Notes under the pieces: generated by a model
Seen by the model: the letters and a program-made list of their open reading frames with translations, nothing else
Told to the model about the DNA's origin: nothing
The model's database searches: none
Shown here: positions 16,025 to 23,189 of the stretch, piece after piece
Numbering within the stretch: the first letter of the stretch is position 1
Layout of the letters: every line of letters starts with the position of its first letter
DNA from: JAENVT01 sp963720775
GTDB taxonomy: Bacteria > Actinomycetota > Acidimicrobiia > Acidimicrobiales > Ilumatobacteraceae
Length of the DNA: 64,000 bases
Reading direction: 5' to 3'
NCBI GenBank assembly: GCA_963720775.1
Contig: CAVRGR010000007.1
Location: 930,001 to 994,000 of the forward strand
Made by a program: the position numbers and the translations under genes

Positions 16025-17119
16025 GTGAGCAGTGCAGATCTCGTCGAGCGCGCGCATCGGGGTGTCGATGAAGCCGACGTCCTGCATCGGTTGTCGCTGC
16101 TGAACCGCTTTCTTCCGGCTTGGATCGGTGCGGCGATGGTTCTTGGCATCGTGCTCGGTCGACTCATCCCTGACCTGAACGACTGGCTCGACCACGTGAG
16201 GATCGGCACCGTGTCGCTGCCGATCGCGATCGGACTGCTGGTGATGATGTACCCGGTTCTCGCCAAGGTGAAGTACAGCCGTCTCGGCGAGGCCTTCGCC
16301 GACCGGCGGGCGATGGCTCTCGCCATGTTGTTCAACTGGTTCATCGGCCCGATCGTGATGTTCACGCTCGCGTGGCTGTTGCTCCCCGACCTTCCCGAGT
16401 ACCGCACGGGTCTGATCATCGTCGGCTTGGCGCCGTGCATCGCGATGGTGCTGATCTGGAACGAGCTCGCCGGCGGCGACCGCGAGCTCGCCGCCGTTCT
16501 GGTGGCTATCGACGCGATCGTTCAGGTCCTTGCCTACGCCCTGCTGGGTTGGTTCTACCTCGAGGTACTTCCGAGTTGGCTCGGCCTCGAGACCGCTCAT
16601 CTCGACGTGACCATCTGGGAGATCGCCAAGGTCGTCTTGGTCTTCCTGGGCATTCCGTTGGTTGCGGGGTTCTTGACGCGTACCTACGGTGAGCGGGCAA
16701 AGGGCACAGAATGGTATGAGAATCGCTTCCTACCGCGCATTGGCCCGATCGCCCTTTACGGTCTGCTGTTCACCGTCGTGGTGCTCTTCGCCCTGCAGGG
16801 CCACACGATCTCTGAGCGGCCGTGGGATGTGGCGCGCATCGCGCTGCCGCTGCTGGCCTTCTTCGCGATCATGTGGTTCGGCGCTTTCTTCCTCGGTCGA
16901 CAGATGGGCTTCAGCTACCAGCGCACCGCAACGCTTGCGTTCACCGCGGCGAGCAACAACTTCGAGCTGGCGATCGCGGTTGCGATCGGCGTCTTTGGTG
17001 TCACGTCCGGCGAGGCGCTCGCCGGGGTGGTCGGCCCGCTGATCGAAGTGCCGGCCTTGGTTGGTCTGGTCTATGTGGCGCTCTGGGCTCGTCGCCGGTT
17101 CTTCGCTACGACGGGGTGA
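16025..17119 (+). CDS. acr3: Arsenite efflux transporter, ACR3 family
   Basis: Acr3 exports arsenite through the plasma membrane using the proton gradient. The GTG at 16025 gives 364 residues with ten hydrophobic segments. The family's essential cysteine is at residue 138 in GLAPCIAMVLIWNELA, and the NNFELAIAVAIGVFG helix near the end is also diagnostic. It diverges from pyrR and overlaps arsC tail to tail by 14 bases. A longer upstream frame exists but runs antisense through pyrR. Confidence 0.93.
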   Translation: MSSADLVERAHRGVDEADVLHRLSLLNRFLPAWIGAAMVLGIVLGRLIPDLNDWLDHVRIGTVSLPIAIGLLVMMYPVLAKVKYSRLGEAFADRRAMALAMLFNWFIGPIVMFTLAWLLLPDLPEYRTGLIIVGLAPCIAMVLIWNELAGGDRELAAVLVAIDAIVQVLAYALLGWFYLEVLPSWLGLETAHLDVTIWEIAKVVLVFLGIPLVAGFLTRTYGERAKGTEWYENRFLPRIGPIALYGLLFTVVVLFALQGHTISERPWDVARIALPLLAFFAIMWFGAFFLGRQMGFSYQRTATLAFTAASNNFELAIAVAIGVFGVTSGEALAGVVGPLIEVPALVGLVYVALWARRRFFATTG

Positions 17120-17756
17120 GAACCAGCGATGCCAACAGCGCTTCGACTCTGGCGCGGATCTCGTCGCGGATGGGGCGAACCGCGGCGACTTCTTGCCCCG
17201 CGGGGTCGGTGAGCTCCCAGTCCACGTAGCGCTTGCCTGGGTACAAGGGACACGCGTCGCCGCACCCCATCGTGATAACGACGTCGGCAGCGCGGACGAC
17301 TTCGTCGGTCCAGGGCTTCGGAAACTCCGCGGTGATGTCGATGCCGACTTCCGCCATTGCTGCAATCGCTGCCGGATTGATCTGGGAGGCGGGTTCGGAA
17401 CCACCCGACCAAACCATCACGCTGTCGCCCGCCAAGTGGCGCAGCCATCCGGCCGCCATCTGTGACCGACCCGCGTTGTGTACACAGAGAAACAGCACGC
17501 CCGGCGTTGGTGACGACGTCGACCCTTCGACTTTGGCGAGGGCGCCGAGTCGTTCCCGGGCGAAACGCTCGGTGAGGAGCGGCAGGAACGTGCTGACGGT
17601 CGCGGTAGGCATGAGCTGTTCCAGCGAGTCGGCAATGAACCGCTCGACCGTTTCGCGGCCGAACGTGCCGGTGAACTCACGTTCGAGACGCGCCGCAGCG
17701 CTTCGTACGAGGTGCTGTTGGTCGAGGGGAAGTGCATCGATGTATGGGCTTTGCAC
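17106..17756 (-). CDS. arsC: Arsenate reductase, low-molecular-weight phosphatase family, with N-terminal helical domain
   Basis: This enzyme reduces arsenate to arsenite. Residues 1 to about 75 form a helical domain (three-helix bundle type found in actinobacterial arsenate reductases). From residue 86 comes the phosphatase-like fold: FLCVHNAGRSQMAAG with the CX5R nucleophile Cys91, and later MGCGDACPLYPGK with DWELTDP. The two downstream cysteines could serve thiol exchange with mycothiol or thioredoxin; which one is not clear from sequence. The gene follows the aquaporin gene after 15 bases on the same strand. Confidence 0.92.
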   Translation of the reverse strand: MQSPYIDALPLDQQHLVRSAAARLEREFTGTFGRETVERFIADSLEQLMPTATVSTFLPLLTERFARERLGALAKVEGSTSSPTPGVLFLCVHNAGRSQMAAGWLRHLAGDSVMVWSGGSEPASQINPAAIAAMAEVGIDITAEFPKPWTDEVVRAADVVITMGCGDACPLYPGKRYVDWELTDPAGQEVAAVRPIRDEIRARVEALLASLVLTPS

Positions 17757-17771
17757 GAGCGGGTCCTTTCG

Positions 17772-18527
17772 TCAGTTCTTCGGTTGGTCGGCTGAGGCGT
17801 TGTGTGGGTAGATGAAACGAATCAACGCGTAGGCGAGCAGCGCGCCGACGACCTGCATGAGGATGAACATTGGTGCCGATGATGGCTTGATCCCGGCGAA
17901 GGTGTCGGACAGCGTGCGGGCAACCGTGACCGCCGGGTTGGCAAAGCTGGTGGACGAGGTGAACCAGTACGCGCCGCCGATCCACACACCAACGGCGAAC
18001 GGCACTGCCGCCGCCCGCCCCGTCCGTACGCACCCGTGGATGACCAGGAGCAACCCGATCGTCGCGACGACTTCCGACAGCCAGAGCGCGCCAGATGATC
18101 TGCTGTGGGTGGACAGGCGAACGGCAGGAAGACTGAACATGAGGTTGGCGATGACGGCGCCGATGCAGCCACCGATCGTCTGGGCCACGGCGTAGAGCAC
18201 CGTGTCGCGCGAGCTGGTTGTGCCGAGGAGCCGGTCGACGAGCGTGACGGCTGGGTTGAAATGGGCGCCGGAGACTGCGCCGAACATCAAGATCAATCCG
18301 ATCAACGCGCCGGCTGTGGCAGCAGAGTTCTCCAGCAGTTGGAGCCCGACATCGTTCGGAGACAGGCGTTGAGCCATGATGCCGGAGCCGATCACGGCGA
18401 TGATCAAGAGCGCTGTGCCGAGCGCTTCTGCCACAAGCCGGCGCACGAGATCGAGGCGGAGTTGGCCCGTGCCGGTCTCGGCCTGGACGGAGAGTTCCGC
18501 GACGGTTGGATGGAACGGATCAGTCAC
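17772..18527 (-). CDS. Aquaporin / MIP-family channel, AqpS-like
   Basis: The 251-residue product has six hydrophobic segments and both half-helix motifs, HFNPAVT and FANPAVTVAR. In Sinorhizobium an aquaporin in an ars operon (AqpS) lets arsenite made by ArsC leave the cell down its gradient; the neighbours here (ArsR-ArsC fusion before, arsC after) suggest the same role. The GTG at 18527 overlaps the stop of the fusion gene (GTGA), and was preferred over an upstream ATG at 18647 that would overlap it by 124 bases. Confidence 0.88.
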   Translation of the reverse strand: MTDPFHPTVAELSVQAETGTGQLRLDLVRRLVAEALGTALLIIAVIGSGIMAQRLSPNDVGLQLLENSAATAGALIGLILMFGAVSGAHFNPAVTLVDRLLGTTSSRDTVLYAVAQTIGGCIGAVIANLMFSLPAVRLSTHSRSSGALWLSEVVATIGLLLVIHGCVRTGRAAAVPFAVGVWIGGAYWFTSSTSFANPAVTVARTLSDTFAGIKPSSAPMFILMQVVGALLAYALIRFIYPHNASADQPKN

Positions 18528-19213
18528 GACGCCCGCATTCCGCCATGGACGAGCGCGGCTATGCGCACTCGCAGTTCGGCGACCGTGGCATCGAACGCCT
18601 TCCGCGAGCCGACGACCACTGGATCGGCGATCGACCAATGCAACCATGAGTCGTCGGGGTCGAGCTCCTCGTGTGCCTGATCACACACGGTGACAACGAG
18701 ATCGGGAATCTTGCCCGCCGCCGCCAGAGTCTGAGGCGTCGTGGTGGTGAGATCGAGCCCGACGCGCCTCGCCGCCGCGACTGCGCCTGGGTGTACGCGT
18801 TTCGCCGGGTGGGTGCCCGCCGAAACGGCCGGCGCCTGCGTCATCTGCTCCCACATTGCTGCCGCCAACTGGCTGCGAGCCGAGTTGCGAGTGCACACGA
18901 ACAGCGCCCGGCGCGGCGCGAGCTGACGGCCTGGCACGAGCCCGACGAAGGACTCGTGCAGCAGATGCACGTACCGTCGCCGCCCGTCTCCGCTCGATCG
19001 GGAGCGGTTGACAATCCCCACCTCCTCGAGCACATCGAGATGGTGGGCCAGGAGGTTCGACTCGATCCCGATCAGGCGACGTAACTCCACGGGAGCTCGA
19101 TCGGAGGCCATCAGTTCATCGACGATGGCCAACCGCATCGGATCTCCGAGCGCTGCGTGACGGTTGGCCCTGTCGCGCAGGTTGTCGGAGATCACGACAA
19201 CGACTGTAATCAC
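18524..19213 (-). CDS. ArsR-type repressor fused to an arsenate-reductase-like phosphatase domain
   Basis: Residues about 10-90 are a winged helix of the ArsR family (ALGDPMRLAIVDEL, SNLLAHHLDVLEEVGIV, then a beta wing). Residues about 102-229 are a low-molecular-weight phosphatase domain with ALFVCTRNSARSQLAA, nucleophile Cys107, and a second cysteine in VTVCDQAHEELDPDD. The HTH half lacks the N-terminal cysteine pair used for arsenite sensing by the other ArsR here, so how it senses metalloid is unclear. The start could also be GTG at 19189. It leads a set with the aquaporin and arsC. Confidence 0.9.
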   Translation of the reverse strand: MITVVVVISDNLRDRANRHAALGDPMRLAIVDELMASDRAPVELRRLIGIESNLLAHHLDVLEEVGIVNRSRSSGDGRRRYVHLLHESFVGLVPGRQLAPRRALFVCTRNSARSQLAAAMWEQMTQAPAVSAGTHPAKRVHPGAVAAARRVGLDLTTTTPQTLAAAGKIPDLVVTVCDQAHEELDPDDSWLHWSIADPVVVGSRKAFDATVAELRVRIAALVHGGMRAS

Positions 19214-19281
19214 TCAGTATTGATTGACGCAATATTCTGCGAGTGAACGGGTGGCCTGTGACGGCGACCCCACAGATGTGC

Positions 19282-19704
19282 TCAGCAGCAGCTGTTGCTT
19301 GCTGCCGGTACACCGTCCCTGCCCGGGACCGGATGCATGACGGGTGCATCGGCCAGCACGGTGTAGATCTCCCAGGGGATCTCCGGCCCGGTGACCCACA
19401 CCTTGTCTTGAACAGCGAAGCAACACGTGGTCGACTCCTGCAGCTCACAGGCGGCGCCTTCGAGCTCCATCCTGGTCGCGGCTGCCTTGACCTCGTCGGT
19501 GGATTCGACCTCGACGCCGATGTGGTTGAGACTGCCTGGCGCTCCGTCGCCGGCGATCAGCACGAGCTTGAGCGGCGGCTCGGCGATGGCGAAGTTGGCA
19601 TAGTTCTCGCGCACCTTGTTCGGTGGGGTCTGGAACAGCTTGGTGTAGAACTCGATGGATGCATCGAGATCGCCGACGTTGAGTGCGAGCTGGACTCGGG
19701 ACAT
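19282..19704 (-). CDS. ArsI/CadI family vicinal-oxygen-chelate metalloprotein
   Basis: A 140-residue glyoxalase-fold protein. ArsI cleaves carbon-arsenic bonds; the closely related CadI is cadmium-induced in mycobacteria. It begins MSRVQLALNVGDLDASIEFY and matches my memory of CadI more closely. The trivalent-arsenic cysteine pair is Cys94-Cys95 (STTCCFAVQDK), and His61 and Glu112 (PWEIY) fit metal ligands; the first ligand position is Gln5 rather than the His of true ArsI. The protein ends in a further cysteine pair (SNSCC). The second of two ATGs is used, giving five bases from AGGAGG. It diverges from arsR. Confidence 0.85.
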   Translation of the reverse strand: MSRVQLALNVGDLDASIEFYTKLFQTPPNKVRENYANFAIAEPPLKLVLIAGDGAPGSLNHIGVEVESTDEVKAAATRMELEGAACELQESTTCCFAVQDKVWVTGPEIPWEIYTVLADAPVMHPVPGRDGVPAASNSCC

Positions 19705-19733
19705 CATTTCCTCCTGGAAAGAAGTGGCGAATA

Positions 19734-19753
19734 CATTGACATCTGTCAATGTG
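19734..19753. promoter_or_regulatory. ArsR operator between arsI/cadI and arsR
   Basis: A perfect inverted repeat: ACATTGACA, two bases, TGTCAATGT. It contains TTGACA on both strands. On the minus strand a TCGACA and a TGTATT hexamer with a 16-base spacer bracket it, so a bound repressor would block the arsI/cadI promoter. A further half-site ATGTCAATG occurs at 19786-19794. Binding by the ArsR encoded at 19837 is inferred from position. Confidence 0.7.
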
Positions 19754-19836
19754 TCGATGGTGACTGTACCGAGAAGATAGATGAATGTCAATGCAGTTGG
19801 AAGAATTCTTCGACGATCTTCGATATGGTTTCGGGC

Positions 19837-20178
19837 ATGGTTCAACGCAAGACGATCACCCTCGATCCGATCTCGTGTTGCGCGCCGGTGCGCGCCGACG
19901 TTCTGGACGAAGACCAGGCCGTCGTTCTTGCACAGTCGTTCGCTGCGTTGGCCGACCCGATCCGTCTTCGGCTGCTCTCGATCGTTGCGGCTTCGGAGGC
20001 CGATGAAGTGTGTGCGTGCGATCTTGTCGAGCCCTCGGGCCGCTCGCAGCCGACGGTCAGTCACCACATGAAGATCCTCGTCGACGCAGGATTGGTCGAG
20101 CGTGACAAGCGCGGCTTGTGGGTCTGGTATCGGGTCGTGCCGAGCCGTCTCGAGGCGTTGCGGGCGGTACTCGGCTAA
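19837..20178 (+). CDS. arsR: Arsenite-responsive repressor ArsR, Corynebacterium type
   Basis: A 113-residue winged-helix repressor with SFAALADPIRLRLLSIV and recognition helix QPTVSHHMKILVDAGLV. Cys14-Cys15 (ISCCAP) plus Cys59/Cys61 (VCACDL) fit the three-cysteine arsenite site known from Corynebacterium glutamicum ArsR. The ATG at 19837 is chosen because the preceding in-frame sequence is the operator region. It is divergent from arsI/cadI and the likely regulator of both directions. Confidence 0.92.
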   Translation: MVQRKTITLDPISCCAPVRADVLDEDQAVVLAQSFAALADPIRLRLLSIVAASEADEVCACDLVEPSGRSQPTVSHHMKILVDAGLVERDKRGLWVWYRVVPSRLEALRAVLG

Positions 20179-20288
20179 GCGGGCTCAGACGACGGCTCCT
20201 CCCCGCTCAACCGGGTGGGATTGCCGAGCACGAACGAGCCCGACAACAGCGCCAGTGCGAACGCGAGCGCCTTGACGGTTGGCCTTGA

Positions 20289-20311
20289 ATCGAATATCGT
20301 CGATGATCGAT
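20289..20311. promoter_or_regulatory. Inverted repeat at the start of the second arsR
   Basis: ATCGA at 20289-20293 pairs with TCGAT at 20307-20311, and the palindrome ATCG-T-CGAT at 20296-20304 lies between them. The repeat runs into the start codon at 20310. Its base composition differs from the 19734 operator, so it is probably bound by the second ArsR rather than the first. Promoter elements are not clear; the mRNA may be nearly leaderless. Confidence 0.45.
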
Positions 20312-20681
20312 GAATGTTTCCCGCGACGACGCTTCGACATGGGCGAGCTGGTTCAGAGCGCTTGGTGACCCGACACGCGTGCTGATCCTCAACCTGTTGG
20401 CGACCAGCGGTCGGGCGATGTCGGTCGCCGAGATCGTTGATGCTGTCGACGTCGGCCAGTCGACGGTTTCGCACCATCTCAAGATCCTCGGCGATGTCTG
20501 CTTCCTGCTCGTCCACCGTGAAGGAACAACGAGCTGGTGGCGTATGAACGAAGACTGTCTCGACTGCTTTCCGACGGCGGCGGAACTCGTCATGGGACGG
20601 TTCCCGACCGAGGCACCCTGGGACCAATCCGGCCGTGAGCCCAACGCTTCCAGGCAGACCGCGACAAGGAGCTCACGATGA
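20310..20681 (+). CDS. Second ArsR-family repressor
   Basis: A 123-residue winged-helix protein (WFRALGDPTRVLILNLL, recognition helix GQSTVSHHLKILGDVCFL). Candidate metalloid ligands are the cysteine in DVCFLLVHRE and the pair in NEDCLDCFPTAAE, a different arrangement from the ArsR at 19837. Its TGA overlaps the arsM ATG by 4 bases, so it probably controls the arsM-arsN1-MFS transcript. The sequence between 20179 and 20309 holds no convincing gene. Confidence 0.88.
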   Translation: MNVSRDDASTWASWFRALGDPTRVLILNLLATSGRAMSVAEIVDAVDVGQSTVSHHLKILGDVCFLLVHREGTTSWWRMNEDCLDCFPTAAELVMGRFPTEAPWDQSGREPNASRQTATRSSR

Positions 20682-21418
20682 CCAGCGGCGAGCACGACGA
20701 CGTACGTGCCGACGTCCAGACGTATTACTCAAAGGCAGCAACTCATGCCGCGTCCGGAGGTGCAGCATGCTGCGGTTCCGACAGTGCGAACTTCGGCGCC
20801 GGCCTCTACGACAGCCTCGACGGCCTGCCCATCGCCGCATCGCTGGCCAGCATGGGCTGCGGCAACCCGACGGCGGTAGCCGATCTTCGACCGGGTGAGA
20901 CGGTGCTCGACCTCGGTTCGGGCGGAGGGATCGATGTGCTTCTCTCAGCCAAGCGGGTGGGACCCACCGGGCATGTCTACGGGCTCGACATGACAACCGA
21001 GATGCTCGAACTCGCACGCCGCAACGCCGATCAGGCGGGAGCGAAGAACGTCGAGTTCCTGTTCGGACACATCGAGTCGATCCCGCTGCCAAACGACTCG
21101 GTCGACGTCGTGATCTCCAACTGTGTGGTCAACCTCTCACCCGACAAGCCAGCGGTGTTCCGTGAGATGTACCGGGTCACGCGCTCGGGCGGACGTATCG
21201 GAATCTGCGACATCGTCACCGACGATGAGCTGACCGAAGCCGAACGGCTCGAACGTGGCTCGTACGTAGGCTGCGTCGCCGGCGCGCTCCACCGAACCGC
21301 GTACGACAACGATCTTCGTGCTGCAGGCTTCGACGAGGTATCGATCACCTACACCCACGCCGTTGGCGATGGCGTGCACGGCGCCATCGTTCGGGCTGTC
21401 AAACCTGCCGACGAGTGA
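20678..21418 (+). CDS. arsM: Arsenite S-adenosylmethionine methyltransferase
   Basis: ArsM methylates arsenite with S-adenosylmethionine. The 246 residues show the SAM site ETVLDLGSGGGIDVLLSAKR, then GLDMTTEML and ISNCVVNLSPDK. Conserved cysteines are seen at 31/32 (ACCGSD), 61 (MGCGNPT), 149 (SNCVVNL) and 199 (YVGCVAGAL); the last two have the 50-residue spacing of characterised ArsM. It is coupled by overlap to the ArsR before it and to the acetyltransferase after it. Confidence 0.95.
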   Translation: MTSGEHDDVRADVQTYYSKAATHAASGGAACCGSDSANFGAGLYDSLDGLPIAASLASMGCGNPTAVADLRPGETVLDLGSGGGIDVLLSAKRVGPTGHVYGLDMTTEMLELARRNADQAGAKNVEFLFGHIESIPLPNDSVDVVISNCVVNLSPDKPAVFREMYRVTRSGGRIGICDIVTDDELTEAERLERGSYVGCVAGALHRTAYDNDLRAAGFDEVSITYTHAVGDGVHGAIVRAVKPADE

Positions 21419-21924
21419 TGCCGGAGCGTGATCTCACCATCAGGGCGATGGTCGCCGTCGACTGGCCGGAAGTCAGCGCGATCTACGAGGCCGGCATCGC
21501 CACTGGCAACGCGACCTTCGAGGCGGAAGCGCCGGCCTATGAGGAGTGGGACCGAAGCCACCTCGGGAACCTTCGCCTCGTCACCCATGCCTCCGATGGG
21601 ACCATCCTCGGCTGGGCCGCGCTGTCTCCGGTGTCGGACCGCTGCGTCTACGGCGGCGTCGCCGAGAACAGCATCTACATCCACCCCGACACGCGTGGCA
21701 ACGGAATCGGCACGGTGTTGCTCTCTCGGCTGATCTCAATGGCCGAGGCCGCCGGTATCTGGACCGTGCAGACCGGGATCTTCCCGACCAACGCGCCCAG
21801 CCTCGCGCTGCATCAACGTTGTGGGTTTCGGATCGTCGGAACTCGCGAGCGCATCGGCCGGCTGAACGGAGCGTGGCGAGACACGCTTCTGCTGGAGCGC
21901 CGCAGCGTCACCGTCGGCCGTTGA
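21418..21924 (+). CDS. arsN1: GNAT acetyltransferase, ArsN1 / phosphinothricin acetyltransferase type
   Basis: A 168-residue GNAT-fold enzyme with the family pattern of phosphinothricin acetyltransferases: IYEAGIATGNATFE, YIHPDTRGNGIGTVLL (acetyl-CoA loop) and HQRCGFRIVGTRERIGRLNG. ArsN1 proteins in ars operons acetylate the arsenic antibiotic arsinothricin. The position after arsM supports that role; acetylation of phosphinothricin-like compounds is the alternative. The ATG at 21418 overlaps the arsM stop by one base; a GTG three bases earlier is also possible. Confidence 0.82.
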   Translation: MPERDLTIRAMVAVDWPEVSAIYEAGIATGNATFEAEAPAYEEWDRSHLGNLRLVTHASDGTILGWAALSPVSDRCVYGGVAENSIYIHPDTRGNGIGTVLLSRLISMAEAAGIWTVQTGIFPTNAPSLALHQRCGFRIVGTRERIGRLNGAWRDTLLLERRSVTVGR

Positions 21925-21941
21925 GCCGTCGCTCGTTCAAG

Positions 21942-23123
21942 ATGCCACACCCAGAGCGCCCACCGGACGAACGCGGTGGATTGCCAACCGTCGTGGTACT
22001 CGGTGTCCTGACGATCACGGCGTACGGTGGCTGGTACTACGGCTTTGGAGTGCTGCTCGAGCCCATTCGCCGCGATGAGGGGTGGAGCTCCGCTGCACTC
22101 GGCACCGTGTTCGGCGCCGCCATATTGGTCAACGGGCTCGGGTCGGCGATCGGCGGGCGCCTACTCGATCGCGCCGGGCCGCGGCGCACGTTTCTCCTTG
22201 CCGCGTTGATCGGTGCCGGTGGTCTCGCCCTGGCGGCGTTGCAGCACAACGTGGTCTCGTTCGGCGTCTGCTACGCGGTCGGAGGCGGAAGCATCGGTGC
22301 CCTCGGCTTCTACCACGTCACCTTGGCGGCAGCGGCGCGCGCCATGCCCCGGCACGCCACCAGCGCGATCTCCCGACTCACGATGATCGGCGCATTTTCC
22401 AGTCTGATCTTCCTGCCGCTGACGGCCTGGCTGATCGAGCGAACCACCTGGCGTGTGACCCTGGTGATCGATGCTGGCGCGGTAGCCGCCTCATTTCTGT
22501 TGGCAGCAGTGGTGGTGCCCGACCATCGCCGGCCGGCCGTCGTGATTGCCCGCGGCCGTGAGGCGTTTGCGCAAGCCTGGAAGGTTCGCTCGTTCCGCCG
22601 TCTTCTGCTGGCGACGCTGCTCAGCGGCGCGGCGGCCGACCTCGTGCTCGCGTTTCAGGTGCCGATCATGCGATCGGCCGGACTGTCGTTGTCCGTGGCG
22701 GCCGCCATCGCCGGCCTGCGCGGAGTTTCCCAACTCCTTGGTCGGGTACCTCTCGGACTGGTGCTCCGCAGGATGACAGCCCGCCAAGCGCTTGCGGTCG
22801 CCCACCTCGGTGCCGCGGCGTCGGCGCTGCTCCTGCTCGGCCCCGGCGCGCTCCCCGTGGCAATCTGCTTTGGACTCGTCTCCGGCGCCTCGATGGGTGC
22901 CAGCTCACCGTTGCAGGGCATCTACACCGCGGAGCTGGTCGAAACCGAACATCTCGGCATGCTGCTGGGTGTCCAACAAGCCTTCTACGGTGTTGCCGGT
23001 GCGGCCGGGCCGATCGTCGCCGGCATCCTCCTCACGGCGACGGGCTCGTGGCTGGCAGCACTGATCCTCACCGCCGTCGCGTTTGCCGCTGCTTTCCTCA
23101 CGCTGGTTCGCCGCGGGCGGTGA
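21942..23123 (+). CDS. MFS transporter, 12 membrane segments
   Basis: The 393-residue protein has twelve hydrophobic segments and the MFS loop motif GGRLLDRAGPRRTF between segments 2 and 3. It starts at ATG 21942, 17 bases after the acetyltransferase, so it is the last gene of the arsR-arsM-arsN1 set. It could export a methylated or acetylated arsenical; no signature ties it to ArsJ or another named arsenical exporter, so the substrate is unknown. Confidence 0.85.
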   Translation: MPHPERPPDERGGLPTVVVLGVLTITAYGGWYYGFGVLLEPIRRDEGWSSAALGTVFGAAILVNGLGSAIGGRLLDRAGPRRTFLLAALIGAGGLALAALQHNVVSFGVCYAVGGGSIGALGFYHVTLAAAARAMPRHATSAISRLTMIGAFSSLIFLPLTAWLIERTTWRVTLVIDAGAVAASFLLAAVVVPDHRRPAVVIARGREAFAQAWKVRSFRRLLLATLLSGAAADLVLAFQVPIMRSAGLSLSVAAAIAGLRGVSQLLGRVPLGLVLRRMTARQALAVAHLGAAASALLLLGPGALPVAICFGLVSGASMGASSPLQGIYTAELVETEHLGMLLGVQQAFYGVAGAAGPIVAGILLTATGSWLAALILTAVAFAAAFLTLVRRGR

Positions 23124-23189
23124 CGTCTGTCGGGCCGCCGAGAGATAGGGCGGCCGATAACCTGACTGCCTCACCCAGAGGAGATCTTC

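Noticed and set aside
20175..20309. Minus-strand hydrophobic stretch (KALAFALALLSGSFVLG) that could be a remnant membrane protein
   Set aside because: It is the end of a frame that runs antisense to the second arsR, without its own start or ribosome binding site; too short to support.
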